Under the pieces are notes generated by a model. That model saw only the letters and a list, made by a program, of their open reading frames with translations, did not search any database and was not told the DNA's origin. Both the position numbers and the translations under genes were made by a program. This document shows positions 23,834 to 35,391 of a stretch of DNA of 64,000 nucleotides, in pieces. This DNA is from Dysidea avara (taxonomy: Eukaryota > Porifera > Demospongiae > Dictyoceratida > Dysideidae): contig NC_089272.1 in assembly GCF_963678975.1 (NCBI RefSeq), positions 8,161,858 through 8,225,857 of the forward strand. The letters are read 5' to 3'. Positions within the stretch are counted from its first letter, which is position 1, and every line of letters starts with the position of its first letter.

Positions 23834-24008
23834 TAAATATTTCGAGGGGTACAATTTTCGAGGTTGAGCAATATTGCTAAAAGTAAAATTTGCGGATTTG
23901 CAAACACTCCCAAAATGTATTAGACTATATGAAGGTCTAAATATTGCAAGGCTATGATTTCCACTAGTAACCCCCAATTAGCAAAAATCTTCCTCCTCGA
24001 AATATTTA
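23834..24008. mobile_element. 175-bp MITE with AATATTTCGAGG ends
   Basis: TAAATATTTCGAGG (23834) and CCTCGAAATATTTA (to 24008) are perfect inverted ends that include a likely TA target. An orthologous copy of the same length sits at 57903-58077, so it inserted before the arm duplication. A diverged relative lies near 11105-11296. Confidence 0.85.
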
Positions 24009-24698
24009 GGCTATACACAGTAGAATATATTGATCCAGGCTTTTATCACATTATGAAGATTGGTAGCAACATGTCACAAATAAGATAACATCACTGTACT
24101 GCTGGATGAGACATGTCGCAGCACAAATGACATGCTGCCAAAATTTTTTGGAGGGGCCTCCTTAAAACTTTAATTTGCATGGTATAATAAATATGAAATT
24201 TCACTCCAACAATATTATTTGAGATAGCATTTCTGGTCAAGTTTCAAACTAAAAGCATTTCTCTGATTTCTCTCAGTTTAGATCATCAAATTTGGAAACA
24301 TTAATGTGGCTGTGTGTGATAGACCCCTTATTGGAGGAAATGTAGATCCCAGGCTGTGTGGCTCCTTTCTGCACTTGCCTAAAATGAAGAATGTAAGCTT
24401 CCTAGAAATCAAGCCACCATTGGTTTGGATTGTTTGTGTTTCATATAGAATTTTGGTTCCCAGGTTCTGTGCAGTCTTTGATCAAACATTCCAACTGCAT
24501 GTACATACACACTACGTACTTGATTGGTATGAGCTGTGTTAACTATCACATTCTATGTGTTACAATAATAAAGGCTTCTCATTGTAAATAAATAACAGTA
24601 CTTACTGATAATGCGTCAGTTTAGTGTGAGTTTTAGTAGTATGTATGTGTATAGTGTGAAAGGTATCTGCAGTATACAACAGTCAACAGAAGAGAGAG
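24009..24698. other. Non-coding, GPCR upstream region
   Basis: No gene recognised. A 78-codon frame at 24306 is not conserved as an open frame from the same start in the right arm. The stretch just before 24699 would hold the GPCR promoter and leader, but no motif can be defended. Confidence 0.4.
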
Positions 24699-25721
24699 AT
24701 GAGTGGAATGGATTACTCTGGGTCAGGAACCAACCAGGAGATAGATGATCAAGGCTCTATTCTTCCAGGATATGTTCCCTACCTATCCTTGGTGTTCAAG
24801 ATGATCGCTACAACAGTCATCTCACTACTGTCTGGCTGGGTGGTCTACACTATCAAAACCACAAGAAGTTTACACAAGCCTCATAATATATTTGTTGCCA
24901 ACCTACTGGTATCTGGTATGATAACTTCACTATCAGACTGTTTGATTTCCAGTACAATGATAATCAGCTTTGCACTTGGTGTGGAGTCTTTTATTGGATG
25001 CTTTGTATTGAAGTTTCGACTGCTCCCTTTTTATGTCAACAATATGTCATTCGTGATAATAGCAGCTGATAAGGTGGTAGCAATAAGATTTCCTTTCAAG
25101 CACAAAAGAATGATGACATCTCGTGTTGTAGCTGTTGTTATCAGTGGAGCATGGCTGATAGCCATCATACCTACTGCTTACACGATCACCTTTGATGTGG
25201 ATGGTGTCACTGATGTACCACAATACGGTGCCTGCTTGTTTGAGGGAAATGCCTTTGTTGAAGCAGTGGTCATTTTCATAATTCCAATGGTAGTGGCATC
25301 TATCCTTACCATACTCCTCAATGTTCGGTTAGCTATAAAAGCTTTTCAGGTTCACAGGCTAATTGAAAGGGAAACCAGATTAGCAGGAGTCAACAGCCAG
25401 TCTACAAATCTTTCTGTTTTGAGGAAGAAACTATGCACCATCAAGCGAAACAGGAAACCAATCATAACGCTATTTGTGGTCATCTTTGGTAGTGTATCCA
25501 TCCCTCTGCTGTTTACACCATTTCTCATTTTGGGAAGATTTCTGGTTGGCTCACAGGTGTATCTAGAGTTTACAGAGTATGTCATGGTTCCAAACATTGG
25601 GTTTGTAATAAGATTTTTCCAACCACTCGTATACGGGTTGTATTTCAAACAGGTTCGTGAGCAGATGATGAGGTGTTTGAAGAGACTGAACAAAGTCAAC
25701 TCAGTTGCCCCACAACCATGA
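24699..25721 (+). CDS. Rhodopsin-like (class A) GPCR, 340 aa
   Basis: A single-exon seven-helix receptor in the plasma membrane; ligand unknown. Helices read in order: TM1 about residues 27-52 (LSLVFKMIATTVISLLSGWV), TM2 about 62-84 with an NLL core, TM3 about 100-128 beginning at Cys100, then DKVVAIRFPF in place of the E/DRY motif, TM4 about 143-163 (VVAVVISGAWLIAIIP), a second-loop Cys in YGACLF that can pair with the TM3 Cys, TM5 about 187-213 (FIIPMV), a basic third loop (KKLCTIKRNRK), TM6 about 257-280, and TM7 about 292-314 with QPLVYGLYF replacing NPxxY. The length is typical for the class. The start chosen is the first in-frame Met (MSGMDYSG). The mirror copy at 56197-57219 has the same length but two stops, so this is the only intact copy here. 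Confidence 0.85.
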   Translation: MSGMDYSGSGTNQEIDDQGSILPGYVPYLSLVFKMIATTVISLLSGWVVYTIKTTRSLHKPHNIFVANLLVSGMITSLSDCLISSTMIISFALGVESFIGCFVLKFRLLPFYVNNMSFVIIAADKVVAIRFPFKHKRMMTSRVVAVVISGAWLIAIIPTAYTITFDVDGVTDVPQYGACLFEGNAFVEAVVIFIIPMVVASILTILLNVRLAIKAFQVHRLIERETRLAGVNSQSTNLSVLRKKLCTIKRNRKPIITLFVVIFGSVSIPLLFTPFLILGRFLVGSQVYLEFTEYVMVPNIGFVIRFFQPLVYGLYFKQVREQMMRCLKRLNKVNSVAPQP

Positions 25722-27279
25722 AGGGCTGGATGACACAACATATTATATCCTATTATGAACTTGTGCTGTGTGTTTTAACTATTGCTTCATAATTACAATG
25801 TACATTAATTTTATTATCTGAAGTGTATCGCTGTTAGGTTCTTAAATGTAAAAAAAGCATGTATAAAGAAACCTGAGTAGTGAAAGTTGGTATATAGTTG
25901 AAAGTTGGTAAATCCTGTTGAGTTCCAAAATGATGGGAAGCATGCAGGTACTCCTGAACCTTCAGAATTGCTGTAGCTAAGCTAAGACAACTGTAGTAAT
26001 ATTTGTATGCTTATATGTTTACCACACAGGTGTAAACAGTGTGCATGGTTCTAGTATTACTTGTCCTATTAGGGTTAATAATGTGGTAAGAAGAAAAGCA
26101 GAAAAGACAATGCTGAAACAGCTACCGAGTGAGAGAATAAAGGTGCGACATGAAAGATAGTGAGAAAAACTAGCATGAAAAAAACACATACAGTTATCAA
26201 GTTGTTGAAAGATAATAAAGTTGCAACCAAAAGTTTTGGCAAAAGGTAAAAAACCAAAAAAATCCACAATACAGCTGGGATTTGATCTTGCACTCTATAT
26301 ACCAGTTTCAACCTTCACACTCTACCACATCGACTACATTAACTTGTGGTTACAGTGTCTCTAAAAATTGTTTGCATGCTTATAATAAATTGAATGGAAT
26401 ATGTATTTATTTGTGGTTTTCGTAGGACAATTCGAGCAAGTTTTGCTCTACACCGGACCCTTGCATTTAACACACTGCAAATGACAAACAGTAGTAGTTA
26501 GGAGCTTCATTTAAAAGTGAGACGATTCTTAGAGAATGAGCGCTTTGTTTAGCACAAAACATGCTTCAATATGTGCATCATCAGCTGGCAAGAAAATTGT
26601 TGAATGCCAAAGGAATGCAGACAGACAGACAGACGGATAGCTTTTCAGCTTTGTAGATATAGATTGCATGTAACTTGAAAGCAGTGTAAGCTATGGACCT
26701 ACTGACAGCAACAATGGAATAAAAGCATTGATCTGGAACCTTAAGTCTGTGGATTTTGAATTGTGTAAGTGATACAGAGAAAATATAGATACACACTACA
26801 TGGACCAAATACTGTAATAGTTGAAGAGATTATTTGTTATGACAAGAACAAATTTAGCCAATATTTTGGTGTAGTTTTGCATTTATAGTTTTACAGAACC
26901 TATTGTAACAACACAAACATCATAAATTTTGACCTGGTTATTACCACTGTGGTGATGGTAACAAACACCTACACCCAGCAGCTTCCATTTTATCCATAGA
27001 ATGTTACTGGGAACTATTGCACTGTACCATGCATGCACACAGAACATCCAACAAAATTGAATATGGCTTCACCTGAAATATGATACAAAAAGGTATAGTT
27101 TTGAATTACTGTACGTTACATGTACAGGTATACATGCAGAAACACATTTAGCACAAGTTGATACACAATGTATCATCTCTGGCACCATGACACATTCGGA
27201 TAGAGTAGACAATGATAACTCATGAACCTGTACATTGATATACTCCACAAATTCACTGGAATTGTGAACACAACAATAC
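25722..27279. other. Non-coding; tRNA-like relic and (ACAG)n
   Basis: Holds the 73-nt tRNA-like element (26268-26340) and a short (ACAG)n tract at about 26619-26634. Hydrophobic minus-strand open frames at 26019-26311 are low-complexity T-rich reads and are not supported. Confidence 0.45.
26268..26340 (-). ncRNA. tRNA-like relic (pseudo-tRNA or SINE head)
   Basis: Read on the minus strand, the ends AATGTAG and CTGTATT can form a 7-bp acceptor stem with two G-U pairs, spaced exactly 73 nt. An A-box-like TGGTAGAGTG and a B-box-like GATCAAATC lie at suitable positions, and a T7 run follows. Anticodon and T stems do not fold well, so it is not a working tRNA. The same 73 nt are at 55569-55641. 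Confidence 0.35.
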
Positions 27280-27365
27280 CTTGTTGGGTCATCTTCGAAC
27301 AGTGGTGTAAGAGGAATATTGTGGCCATATTTTGGTCCCTGTGAAGCTGTGTAGCTAATGGTGAT
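27280..27365 (-). pseudogene. Unrecognised two-exon gene piece, exon b (left)
   Basis: A CCTTTTCAG acceptor precedes 86 nt encoding ITISYTASQGPKYGHNIPLT and PLFEDDPTR, then donor GTATTG. The phase fits the exon at 27420-27520 (ends on a full codon). The FEDD.PT ending and alternating hydrophobics loosely recall a fibronectin type III strand, but I cannot assign a family. The right-arm counterpart is 54544-54629. Confidence 0.45.
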
Positions 27366-27419
27366 CTGAAAAGGAACCAGCAAAGTATTAATATTGTTCA
27401 GGATAGTTACACACTGACG

Positions 27420-27520
27420 TATTTTAATAATTTCTGTTAAGTGGTGGCCTTGGCTTTGTAGTTATCATATTGGTTAAACAAGAGATCACAATTGGTAACG
27501 TCGTAGCCCAGTAAAATACC
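27420..27520 (-). pseudogene. Unrecognised gene piece, exon a (left, has stop)
   Basis: GCTACTGCAG acceptor then 101 nt encoding LLGYDVTNCDLLFNQYDNYK and AKATT, followed by TAA where the right arm has AAA; the presumed donor is GTCAGTG. The intron to the next exon would be 54 nt, very short. One substitution thus separates a stopped left copy from an open right copy. Confidence 0.45.
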
Positions 27521-27791
27521 TGCAGTAGCATATTACAAAGAAAAGTAAGTATGAGTATACCAATATACAGTATGCATACAAGTATTAGGAATTTTGAGTA
27601 GGGATCATAGAAACAAGTGTAGGAATTCTACAAATTATAGTAGTGTATGAATCATTTAAAGTGCTTAAACAAGGAAGAACATCACATAAAGTACAAATTC
27701 TCAATCTCTTTACATGAGCCCCTACTGTACAATCTAGCGTAGCGATAATAGATGATCAGGTGATTAAAAGTCTTAATTATAGTCTGTTTGC

Positions 27792-28082
27792 GTTCACCTG
27801 AGCCCTCATTTCTTGTTAATAATTCTTGTTACAAGGGCCAGCTGCTCAAACATTTAGTAGCACTGTGAAGCACTTCAAACGCTGGAACTGTTTATCAAAA
27901 AAGCTCTTTGATACGGACAAGAACAAGTGAGTTATGAGGCTTTAAAAATATCCCATACATTTAGTATGGATGATTCAGATGTTTACAATATGAAAACATG
28001 CTTGTTCCAGTACAAATCCATTGGGAGTGAACACATGTTCACCTCTTTCATATTACTATGTTTGGCGGGGGCTCAGGTGAAC
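27792..28082. mobile_element. ~291-bp MITE with GTTCACCTGAGCCC ends
   Basis: GTTCACCTGAGCCC (27792) and GGGCTCAGGTGAAC (to 28082) are perfect 14-bp TIRs. Several internal copies of GTTCACCT recur. The orthologous copy is at 53780-54116. It is AT-rich and non-coding. Confidence 0.75.
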
Positions 28083-28413
28083 ACGTACTAACTATAGTAG
28101 AGCAGCTAAGCGAAAAATTGTTCACTTTTTGATAAAAGCTCCAAACTTGGTAAATATTTGCTTAATTTGTACAGTGCCATAAAATTACCAATCACATCAC
28201 AAACAAAGGAGACAACCAATAAACCAACACAAAATGCGTGTGGAAGCCATAAAAGCACTAACAGTAAATAACTAAAAGGACTTGGAATTAGTGTCCTTTG
28301 TACTGTTTAATGCAAGATAGATTAGTGGCTGTGCAAAGACAGTCGTTAAGAATCAGTTACAGTGTATGCAGACAAAGAAGATGGAAAAACCTGTTGTGGT
28401 AGGTGGAAGTGAT

Positions 28414-28676
28414 GATGTGAAATCCAAGGTGGCGGCCAAGAAATGGCTGTGATGGTAGGCTAATGGTGAAAATTTTAATAAAGACAATTCAGGTGAATTT
28501 TGTGCCAAGACCAAGCGGCACCAAAATTCACCTGAATTGTCGTTATTAAAATTTTTACTATTAACCTACCATCACAGCCATATCTTGGCCGCCACCTTGG
28601 ATTTCACATCTTTTTTCACCATAGCATTTTTGAGGGCTGCACTCTTTTTTTACAGCTTGGCTGTTTTGGATTAGAT
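28414..28676. mobile_element. Family A foldback, left half truncated (left arm)
   Basis: Family A copy: inverted arms around about 28500 carry GGTGGCGGCCAAGAAATGGC and TTCACCTGAATTGTC, and the right end is CAGCTTGGCTGTTTTGGATT. The left outer end is lost here but present in the right-arm copy (53186-53448). Other copies: 44287-44606 (complete), 35030-35173, and pieces at 29275-29345 and 52514-52592. Confidence 0.75.
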
Positions 28677-29478
28677 TATGTCAACCCCTACTTCCTTCTG
28701 AAATTTTTAATTTTTAAATAGCTAGTTTCAGTAGCATCCAGCCAAATGAAGTGGTGTACAGCATCAATTACTGACAGTTGACGTCATTTATCATCCACTC
28801 TTTAACTTTTGTACATCAAATATTGTCTCCAGTTTGAGGTATTTTGGCATTCCCTCACAATTCAAACTAAATATTGCCAATAGTACAAAATAGTCTACCA
28901 GTACTAATTGTAATTTCACCAAAATTTCAAGGAAGTCTTATGCAAGATTTTCGAAGTATTTAATACTTTTTTAAACAGCACTACCATTTCTTTAAGTATG
29001 TTACAAAAGTCAGCACAGCTACTTTGCTTCCTGTCGTACAGCGATGCAACCAAAGACGTACATGCTCTTCATTAATAGCCTACAACTTCTATCCACTGTG
29101 TATGTGGTTCGCTCCTGAGCTGTGTAACATATCTTCAACACTTCACAGCATGTGACAAACCTCTACACCTCTAAAAACCATAGTCAATGGTGAAATAAAA
29201 ACACTCTTCCAGTTTACCCTTGACTTAGTATTCAGAGTTATTTCCTCCTAGGTACTGTATCTCTACATTGTTCTTTTTTCACCATAGCCTTTTTGAGGGC
29301 CGCACTCTTTTTTTACAGCTTGGCTGTTTTGGATTAGATTTCACTTCTTTTTGCATTTGTATACCCCTATGGCCAGCTTTGGGTCTTTTTTAACCTATCT
29401 TTTTTTACCACAGGAAGAAGAAAAGATGAAGCAGATGTTAAATACTTTAAATATTTCTGATTTTATCAGTAAATGTAC

Positions 29479-29479
<1 letters not shown>
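28677..29479. other. Non-coding; family A tail repeated at 29275
   Basis: No gene. 29275-29345 repeats the family A right end, and the following stretch to (AT)n at 29480-29512 (GAAGAAGAAAAGATGAAG, TTTATCAGTAAATGTACAAA) recurs at 44660-44740 and 52389-52460, so it is part of a longer dispersed element. Confidence 0.5.
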
Positions 29480-29512
<33 letters not shown>

Positions 29513-29516
<4 letters not shown>

Positions 29517-29749
29517 ACCCGGTCTGCGAAAAGGGCTCTTATAGCCTTTCCAATTGCATATATATGGTAACCCATAACTTGACTGGTGAATATGGTACAA
29601 GCCTACAATTTGGTCACTCAACAACCCTAACCTGGCAGTAGCTGTGGTTGTAATTACATGGTGATAGCTTTAGTAGATTAGGAGTTATGATTAGCCAAAC
29701 ATGGATAATTGGAAAGGCTATAAGAGCCCTTTTCGCAGACCGGGTCACA
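29513..29749. mobile_element. 237-bp MITE, TGTGACC family, copy 1
   Basis: TGTGACCCGGTCTGCGAAAA and its reverse complement form perfect TIRs of about 40 bp or more, inserted into an (AT)n tract with a TA target. The element at 61577-61813 has exactly the same length and related ends; a third is at 62335-62574. Confidence 0.9.
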
Positions 29750-30538
29750 TATATATATATATATATACCACTTTAGCGTGGATGTTCAAAGGCGCTGCTC
29801 GGTGTTTAACTTGCATATTGCCTGGGCAATATCAACATGGGAAAGCGGTTTGCCAATGACTTTGATACCCAGCCAGTTCAAAGAATCTATGCGCTTTGAC
29901 TCATTATATTGAGCGACATAGAGCTTTGTATTGTGGGACTCGTTTTTGTAGTAGGGCCATCACAAATTAATTTTATGTTTCTCGGATGTGGCGGGTCACC
30001 AATTTTGCTTTTCTGAAAAAAACTGATAAAAATCGCGTGATCGACTCACGTGAAGTGTATTTTCTGTCGGTTGAATGTAATGAATTAGACAGAAAATAAG
30101 CTCCCGCATGAATACTATTGGTGGTCACGTGAGCCTCTCTCACGTGACGTAAAGGTTTATAAGGCTAAGTTAGGTGTGATTATTCATTCTACACCACGTG
30201 TTAAGGCTAGTGGGGTACGCCCACCCACCCTCCCTAGTGTGATGGTGTTTAAAATGAAAAGATTTTTTATATATTTTCTTTGACTATCTTTAGATAGATT
30301 TGCCGATGATAATAGACAAGAGACGTGCTGGAATTTTAAACTGATTTGTTGGTGCATACAAATACATGAGAGTGGAGCAAATTTAGGGTTCAGTTTTCCT
30401 GGTAGACAAAAAAAAATGCCTGCCAGGTTTTTTCCTGAGGCTGTTTTGGGCTGGGCAGTCTCAAATTTATTACTCTCTTATCATTAGTTGTTGCTAAGCC
30501 CCCACTCTCCAGTTGTACATGCATAGGTAGTTGTTGTA

Positions 30539-30687
30539 TGCAGTTGTAAGTGTGCAGTTGTAAGTGTGCAGATGTAAGTGTGCAGTTAACAGTTTGAAAA
30601 ACAGTAGCCCACGTTTGGTGGCGCACAACCACTAGAGTTGGTTAACAGATTGAAAAACAGTAGCCCACGTTTGGTGGCGCACAACCC
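30539..30687. repeat. Tandem repeats in transposon 5' leader
   Basis: About four units of a 14-bp phrase (GCAGTTGTAAGTGT) at 30539-30588, followed by two copies of a 56-bp unit starting at 30586 and 30642 (TTAACAG.TTGAAAAACAG, AGCCCACGTTTGGTGGCGC). Subterminal repeats can serve as transposase binding sites, but that is inference. Confidence 0.75.
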
Positions 30688-30722
30688 AGTGTTAGTGTGT
30701 TGTGGGTGGTAAGGGTAATAGT

Positions 30723-33700
30723 ATGGTGAGGGAGCTCAGCATGGCAGGTGAGACTGACACCACGCTTCACGAATGGTTGAGTGTTGTTTTGAAACGAGGG
30801 TATATTTGTGCTATTTAATCACTGACACTGATGGTGCAGGTCTCTTTGAAACATTGAATGTTGGGTGGATTACTGACAGCCAGGATATTGGAAGATCTTG
30901 CTTACATAAACTTGCTCAGTGTCTATGGTACCTTGATTCACACCACCAGAAATTTGTAGATAGAGGAATGAAGCTGCCAGTGAGATTTAGCTCTTTTCAA
31001 GGATACAATGATTATAAAAGAAAGAAGGAAAGGGAACCCAGATTATCAGCTAGAGAATTGAACCATCATGTTGAATTATTGTCAGAAATGCTAATGCAGC
31101 CTTGGTTTTTCCACGCTTGTTTTAAAAGTATTAGGAATGATGTATCAGAGCTTACAGATGTAATGCATCAATATGCAACCTATCTTCTTGAGAAAAAGGA
31201 AAAGGTCCAAGATAACCATTCTGTGAATTCTACAAAAGATGCTGAAAGTAGTGCCACAATCGCAACTTTACCTGCCAAACATGGACTGATTTTAGAAAGG
31301 TACAAGTCAGTTTACCAACATCTTGATGTGCTTGATCTGTATCAGCCACTCTTTCTAAATGAGATTGCTCCAGAAGAACGATTTGTGCGCAGGAAGTGGC
31401 TATCAGAATTGCAGCTTCCATTCCCAGTAATGTTGTATAAATATGCGTATGGAAATAACCTTGGCACATCAGTTTTTGCTTGGAAAATTCCATGTGATAT
31501 TCCAGTGGACCAAACAGAAGTCAGCCGTATATTTTCAAAGCTTACTGAGAAGCAGTCTTTTTACTCTTCCAGAGCAATGCGTCATGATTTTTTTGAAAAG
31601 TATTGTCGATTTGCCAAGGTTCCCAAAATGGTTTTGCATAATATTTATCGTAGTTTACTGGAGGATCAGTCCAGTGTATCATGCACTGCAGAAGGTCAAG
31701 TAGATGAATGCCTGGCGCAAGCTATTATCAATATGAATGACGCAGACATAGTCTTAGATTTACAAAGCACTAATGGATCAGCTAAATCAACCAAGTTTGA
31801 CAAGTTTTGGGAAGAGTTGCAGTTATACTTTGATGAAACCATCTTGGCTGTTGATGAGAGGAGGCACAGTGAAATGTTACATATGCCATTTGCTATATCT
31901 CTCCGTCACCTAAGGGAAATGATCATCACTCATTTACTGGAGAAATTTCCGAATAATACTCCTCCTGTTCCATCATTAGAATGGATTCGCCTTCAATTTT
32001 GGCCTGCAAACCCATATACTGAAACAGCAATGCGATATACTGGGCAGTTCAAGGTGAAGTTTGGAGTACAGATTCATCAGCTTCGTAAAAGCCATCCTGA
32101 TTCTCATTATGTAAGTGCTTTCCTTCAATATGCTCGTCATTTTGTTGTTCACTTTCGTGATTATGTTACATATGTGTCTGTTGATGATAAAGCTATTGTG
32201 CCTGTTGGAGAGCCAGACTGTCCTATATCGACTGGAGTTAGAGGCCACAATCGATCATTAGTGCCTGTAGATGGACCTACCCTGTTAGCTTTAGACCATG
32301 ATTTTCATGTTCATGGCATTGTGCCATCTGTGGCATTCTTTGTTGACATTCCAGAAAATCCTAAAGATAGTTTCTTCAATGGACAGGCATTTGTCACTAA
32401 CAAAGACAAAGTTACTGAGCCTTCCAGTCCTTTAAGACATGCTACGGAGACATGTCATTTGATACAAACTCATTTCAGTGATTGTGGTGTCATATCCAAA
32501 AACCCTATCCTGGTCATTGTTAGTGATGGAGGGCCTGATCATCGTGTGACATATGGTACTGTAAAGGTATCTGCTGTTGCTCTTTTTCGTGCCCTGGATT
32601 AGGACATGTTGATTTGTCTACGAACATGTCCTTATCAATCATGGCAAAATATTGCAGGACGGATTATGTCTACTCTAAATTTAGCTTTACAAAATGTGTC
32701 ATTGGCTAGGAATTCAATGGATTCAGAGTTTGAAAAATTGGTTCATAACAAAAACTCACTTTCAGAAGTACGGGAAGCTATAGAGAAAAGCCCAAATCTT
32801 GGTGTTGCTTTGAAAGACTCAATGTCAGCTCCACTTATTAGTGTTGGGCAAAGATTCCAAGCAATGGAAGTAAAAGGGAAAAAGGTAATAGTTGGGAAAC
32901 CAGCTACGACAGAAGAGCAGAATGCTTTATTTGAAAGAGTAGTACAGCTTGATTCTTCCATCTGCAAAGACAAACTGGGTCAGAAAGACTTAGCAAAAGC
33001 AAAAGATTTACAGGAGTTCTTAGTAACTCATGCCCACTCATCCCAATACATGTTTCAAGTGAAAAAATGTAGCAATCCTGACTGTAAATACTGCCAAGAA
33101 CATCCTGTCAGGATCCCTGAAAGAGTTTTTTCTAACCTTTCTTTTCTACCTATGCCACGTTTAGACTCCACTAAGGAACACTATAAGAAATTTGATGCTG
33201 TATATGGACAGACTCTCTCTGAAGAAGATCGTCCTTCATTGTCACAAAATTTTTTGAGTGAAGGCTCAAAGATTGACAAAGGAAGAAAAGATATATTAAT
33301 AAGTGCGAAGGTTAGAGGGACAATAGTTTGTTCAGAGTGTTATAAGCCTCGGTGTATTTATTCCAAAGCTAGACTTTCAAAATCTGAATCTGTGATATTG
33401 TTGCAAGTACAAGATTCAAGGTTGTACACTTGTGGCTCTTCGCTGTTTGCCTTTGGATCTAGTTTGGCTGATTCTGTCATTGTTAAAGAGGCACTGACTT
33501 GCAACGCTCCAATGGAAAGTCAGTATTACAGCTCAGTATTAGTGAAGTTTGAGCCGGTTTGTTATTACTGTGGTCTAGGGGGTGATGGAAGTTTGGTAGA
33601 AGATGAAGAAATTATAATTAAGGGGTGATGGAAGTTTGGTAGAAGATGAAGAAATTATAACTAGGGGGTGATGGAAGTTTGGTAGAAGATGAAGAAATTA

Positions 33701-33819
33701 TAACAATGAAGAAAAGTTATGCCTTTATAGCACCTATTTGTTTTTTATGCAGAAGTGATGGTAAAACGCCTTTTTGCAAGATGCCGTGCAATGTGGCTAA
33801 GAAACGAAGAATAAAATGA
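30723..33819 (+). pseudogene. DDE-like transposase of unassigned family, disabled
   Basis: The main frame from 30773 runs 950 codons to 33628 with one internal TAG (codon 610, at 32600). Candidate catalytic acidic sites: VSVDDKAIVPVGEPDCPIST (Asp471/472) and VIVSDGGPDHR (Asp585, Asp589), followed by CRTCPYQSWQN..RIMSTLN. A zinc-binding tail has CSNPDCKYC (about 33070), CSECYKPRC (about 33330) and CYYCG (about 33565). The 43-bp triplication at 33581-33704 shifts the frame; past it the sequence reads CFLCRSDGKTPFC and a basic KKRRIK end with stop at 33817. A better N-terminus is probably 30723 or 30741 (HEWLSVVLKRGYICAI), joined by a frameshift near 30820. The DDE interpretation rests on spacing and the flanking TIRs. 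Three lesions make this copy non-functional. Confidence 0.6.
33581..33704. repeat. Three tandem 43-bp copies at transposase C-terminus
   Basis: GGTGATGGAAGTTTGGTAGA starts at 33581, 33624 and 33667. The added 86 bp are not a multiple of three, so the expansion creates the stop at 33628 and hides the true C-terminus. Confidence 0.9.
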
Positions 33820-35029
33820 CATTTTTGCAATCATCATTGGTTTACTTTGACTGAACTTTTGATTTCAGGTTTTTAAAATAAAGGTTTTGTAGTATAAAAG
33901 CTGTTTTAATCACGTCATTTATGTCTTACATTTGTCTTTTATACATGTTTTCAATCTCTTTACAAAAATTTTTATCTAAATAAAATTTTTTTTCGGTAAT
34001 GGCAATATAGCTTACAGCGGCTACTTGACTTTACTAATTCAACATGCTAAACATACATGTTAATGGAGTTTAAACATATAAATTGATATCAAATGGTGAG
34101 AAGGGATATATCAATGGTATGTATAAAGTCTGTCTGTTCAGCTTTGTAGTCAGGGCAGGTTTTGCTGATAGTGTGGCAGCTACTTGCTCCATATGTACAT
34201 ATTCTGGTTGAGCCTACAGCACAGACATGGCATATACACATGCAAAATGTAAAAAACTCATGTATTTCATACTGATCATATAATTTATTGCAGCTGTACA
34301 TGTTCTGCTGGGAGTCAATACACAGTATTGTTATAAATCTATGTATTTTAATATGCATGTGCCATTCTTTTTTTTTTTTCTTGCGACAGGCCGGGTCACC
34401 CTTGAAGGCAAAATAATCCGAGAAACATAAGATTTATTTGGTATGGCCTAGTTGCTAAGCGTAGCACATTTGTTAAGATAGGGTAGTTGGTTGTTACTAA
34501 AGGTTAATGAAGGCATAAACTAATCGCTTGGGTGATTGTGGATGTGTATTTCTACCCACCGCGTATCAGCCTTTGAACAGACCACGGAACAGCAAAGCTA
34601 CTACTGCTACATTGAAATAGGTTAGTTACTTACAGTCCTAAGTACTTAACTTAATATAATAACTTACTTACTGTCCCAATAGCGAAGTTAGTTGGCTTAA
34701 CTTATAATTAGTACAAAAATGATAACAATATAAACTCCATCTCACAATCGCAAGTTTTCTAACATTGCGTGTTGAAGCATAGTAACGTATTAATGACGTT
34801 TTTAACGTATGGAGATGGCTATTAGCCCACTCTATTAAAACCACGATCGATCTTCAGATGCTACTGTATAAAACAAATGGGATGAGTTCTGGTTAGTTCT
34901 TTCACCTTTTAGGTGAGTGCGCCCCAAGTGATATATATCACTTGTACCATGGCTGCTTGGGATTTTGCTGACATATACACCCGCAGCCATGGTATAACTA
35001 TTACATATATATACACACACATATATACA
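33820..35029. other. Non-coding; transposon 3' flank
   Basis: Transposon 3' leader and right TIR (to 34449), a T-run at about 34368-34379, then AT-rich flank with a local inverted repeat ACCATGGCTGC / GCAGCCATGGT (about 34948-34993). No gene. Confidence 0.45.
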
Positions 35030-35173
35030 TCTAAACCAAAACAGCCAAGTTGTAAAAATTTTTTTGCCATTAACCTACCATCACAGCCATTTCTTGGCCG
35101 CCACCTTGGATTTCACATCTTTTTTCACCTTGGGGGCCGCACTCTTTTTACAGCTTGGCTGTTTTGGTTTAGA
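35030..35173. mobile_element. Family A foldback, internally deleted
   Basis: Ends TCTAAACCAAAACAGCCAAG and CTTGGCTGTTTTGGTTTAGA are complete, but one arm is nearly absent: the left end jumps directly to GCCATTAACCTACCATCACA. 144 bp. Confidence 0.8.
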
Positions 35174-35391
35174 TATCACTTCTTTTTGTATTGTAAGTCA
35201 CAAAGCTGGCCATATGGCTTTGATGCTACTTCCTTTTAACTTGTAAGAAATTGTGGAAGAAAGGAAGTAATTGTGTGTATAGCTTTTGTCTGATGAAATA
35301 TTTGTATATTTAACATTGAATGATGATTATCACATACTGTAGTTAATAAGGTGACTTCTTACATAACTAAACTGTAACTGAAACTCTCATT
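35174..35391. other. Non-coding spacer
   Basis: AT-rich, no feature seen. Confidence 0.3.

Larger units (their letters stand above)
19555..29480. repeat. Left arm of large inverted duplication
   Basis: The ~9.9 kb from about 19555 to 29480 match the reverse complement of about 52390-63670. Shared in the same order: Ig and linker exons, peroxidase, a second pair of Ig and linker exons, a 175-bp MITE, a GPCR, a 73-nt tRNA-like relic, two small exons, a CTGAGCCC MITE, and family A foldback pieces. The outer boundary is set where homology begins inside the Ig exon; the inner one is next to an (AT)n tract. Identity looks high (a few substitutions across the 1023-bp GPCR) but was not computed. Confidence 0.9.
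29953..34449. mobile_element. ~4.5-kb TIR DNA transposon with one long ORF
   Basis: Inverted ends of about 33 bp (GGCCAT..CAAAT.AAT..TATG, then TTTCTCGGAT) lie at 29953-29987 and 34415-34449 and flank the transposase-like gene at 30723-33819. A weaker outer pairing (GTGG..GTTCAAAGGC at about 29774, complement near 34590) may extend the element to about 4.8 kb. No unambiguous target duplication was identified. Superfamily unassigned. Confidence 0.65.

Noticed and set aside
26019-26311. Membrane-protein-like frames, also at 55598-55834
   Set aside because: Phe/Leu-rich peptides from T-rich DNA, present in both arms without codon-level conservation or a start context; the tRNA-like relic overlaps them.
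30390-30632. 80-residue minus-strand frame in the transposon leader
   Set aside because: Produced by the 14-bp tandem repeat; no domain.
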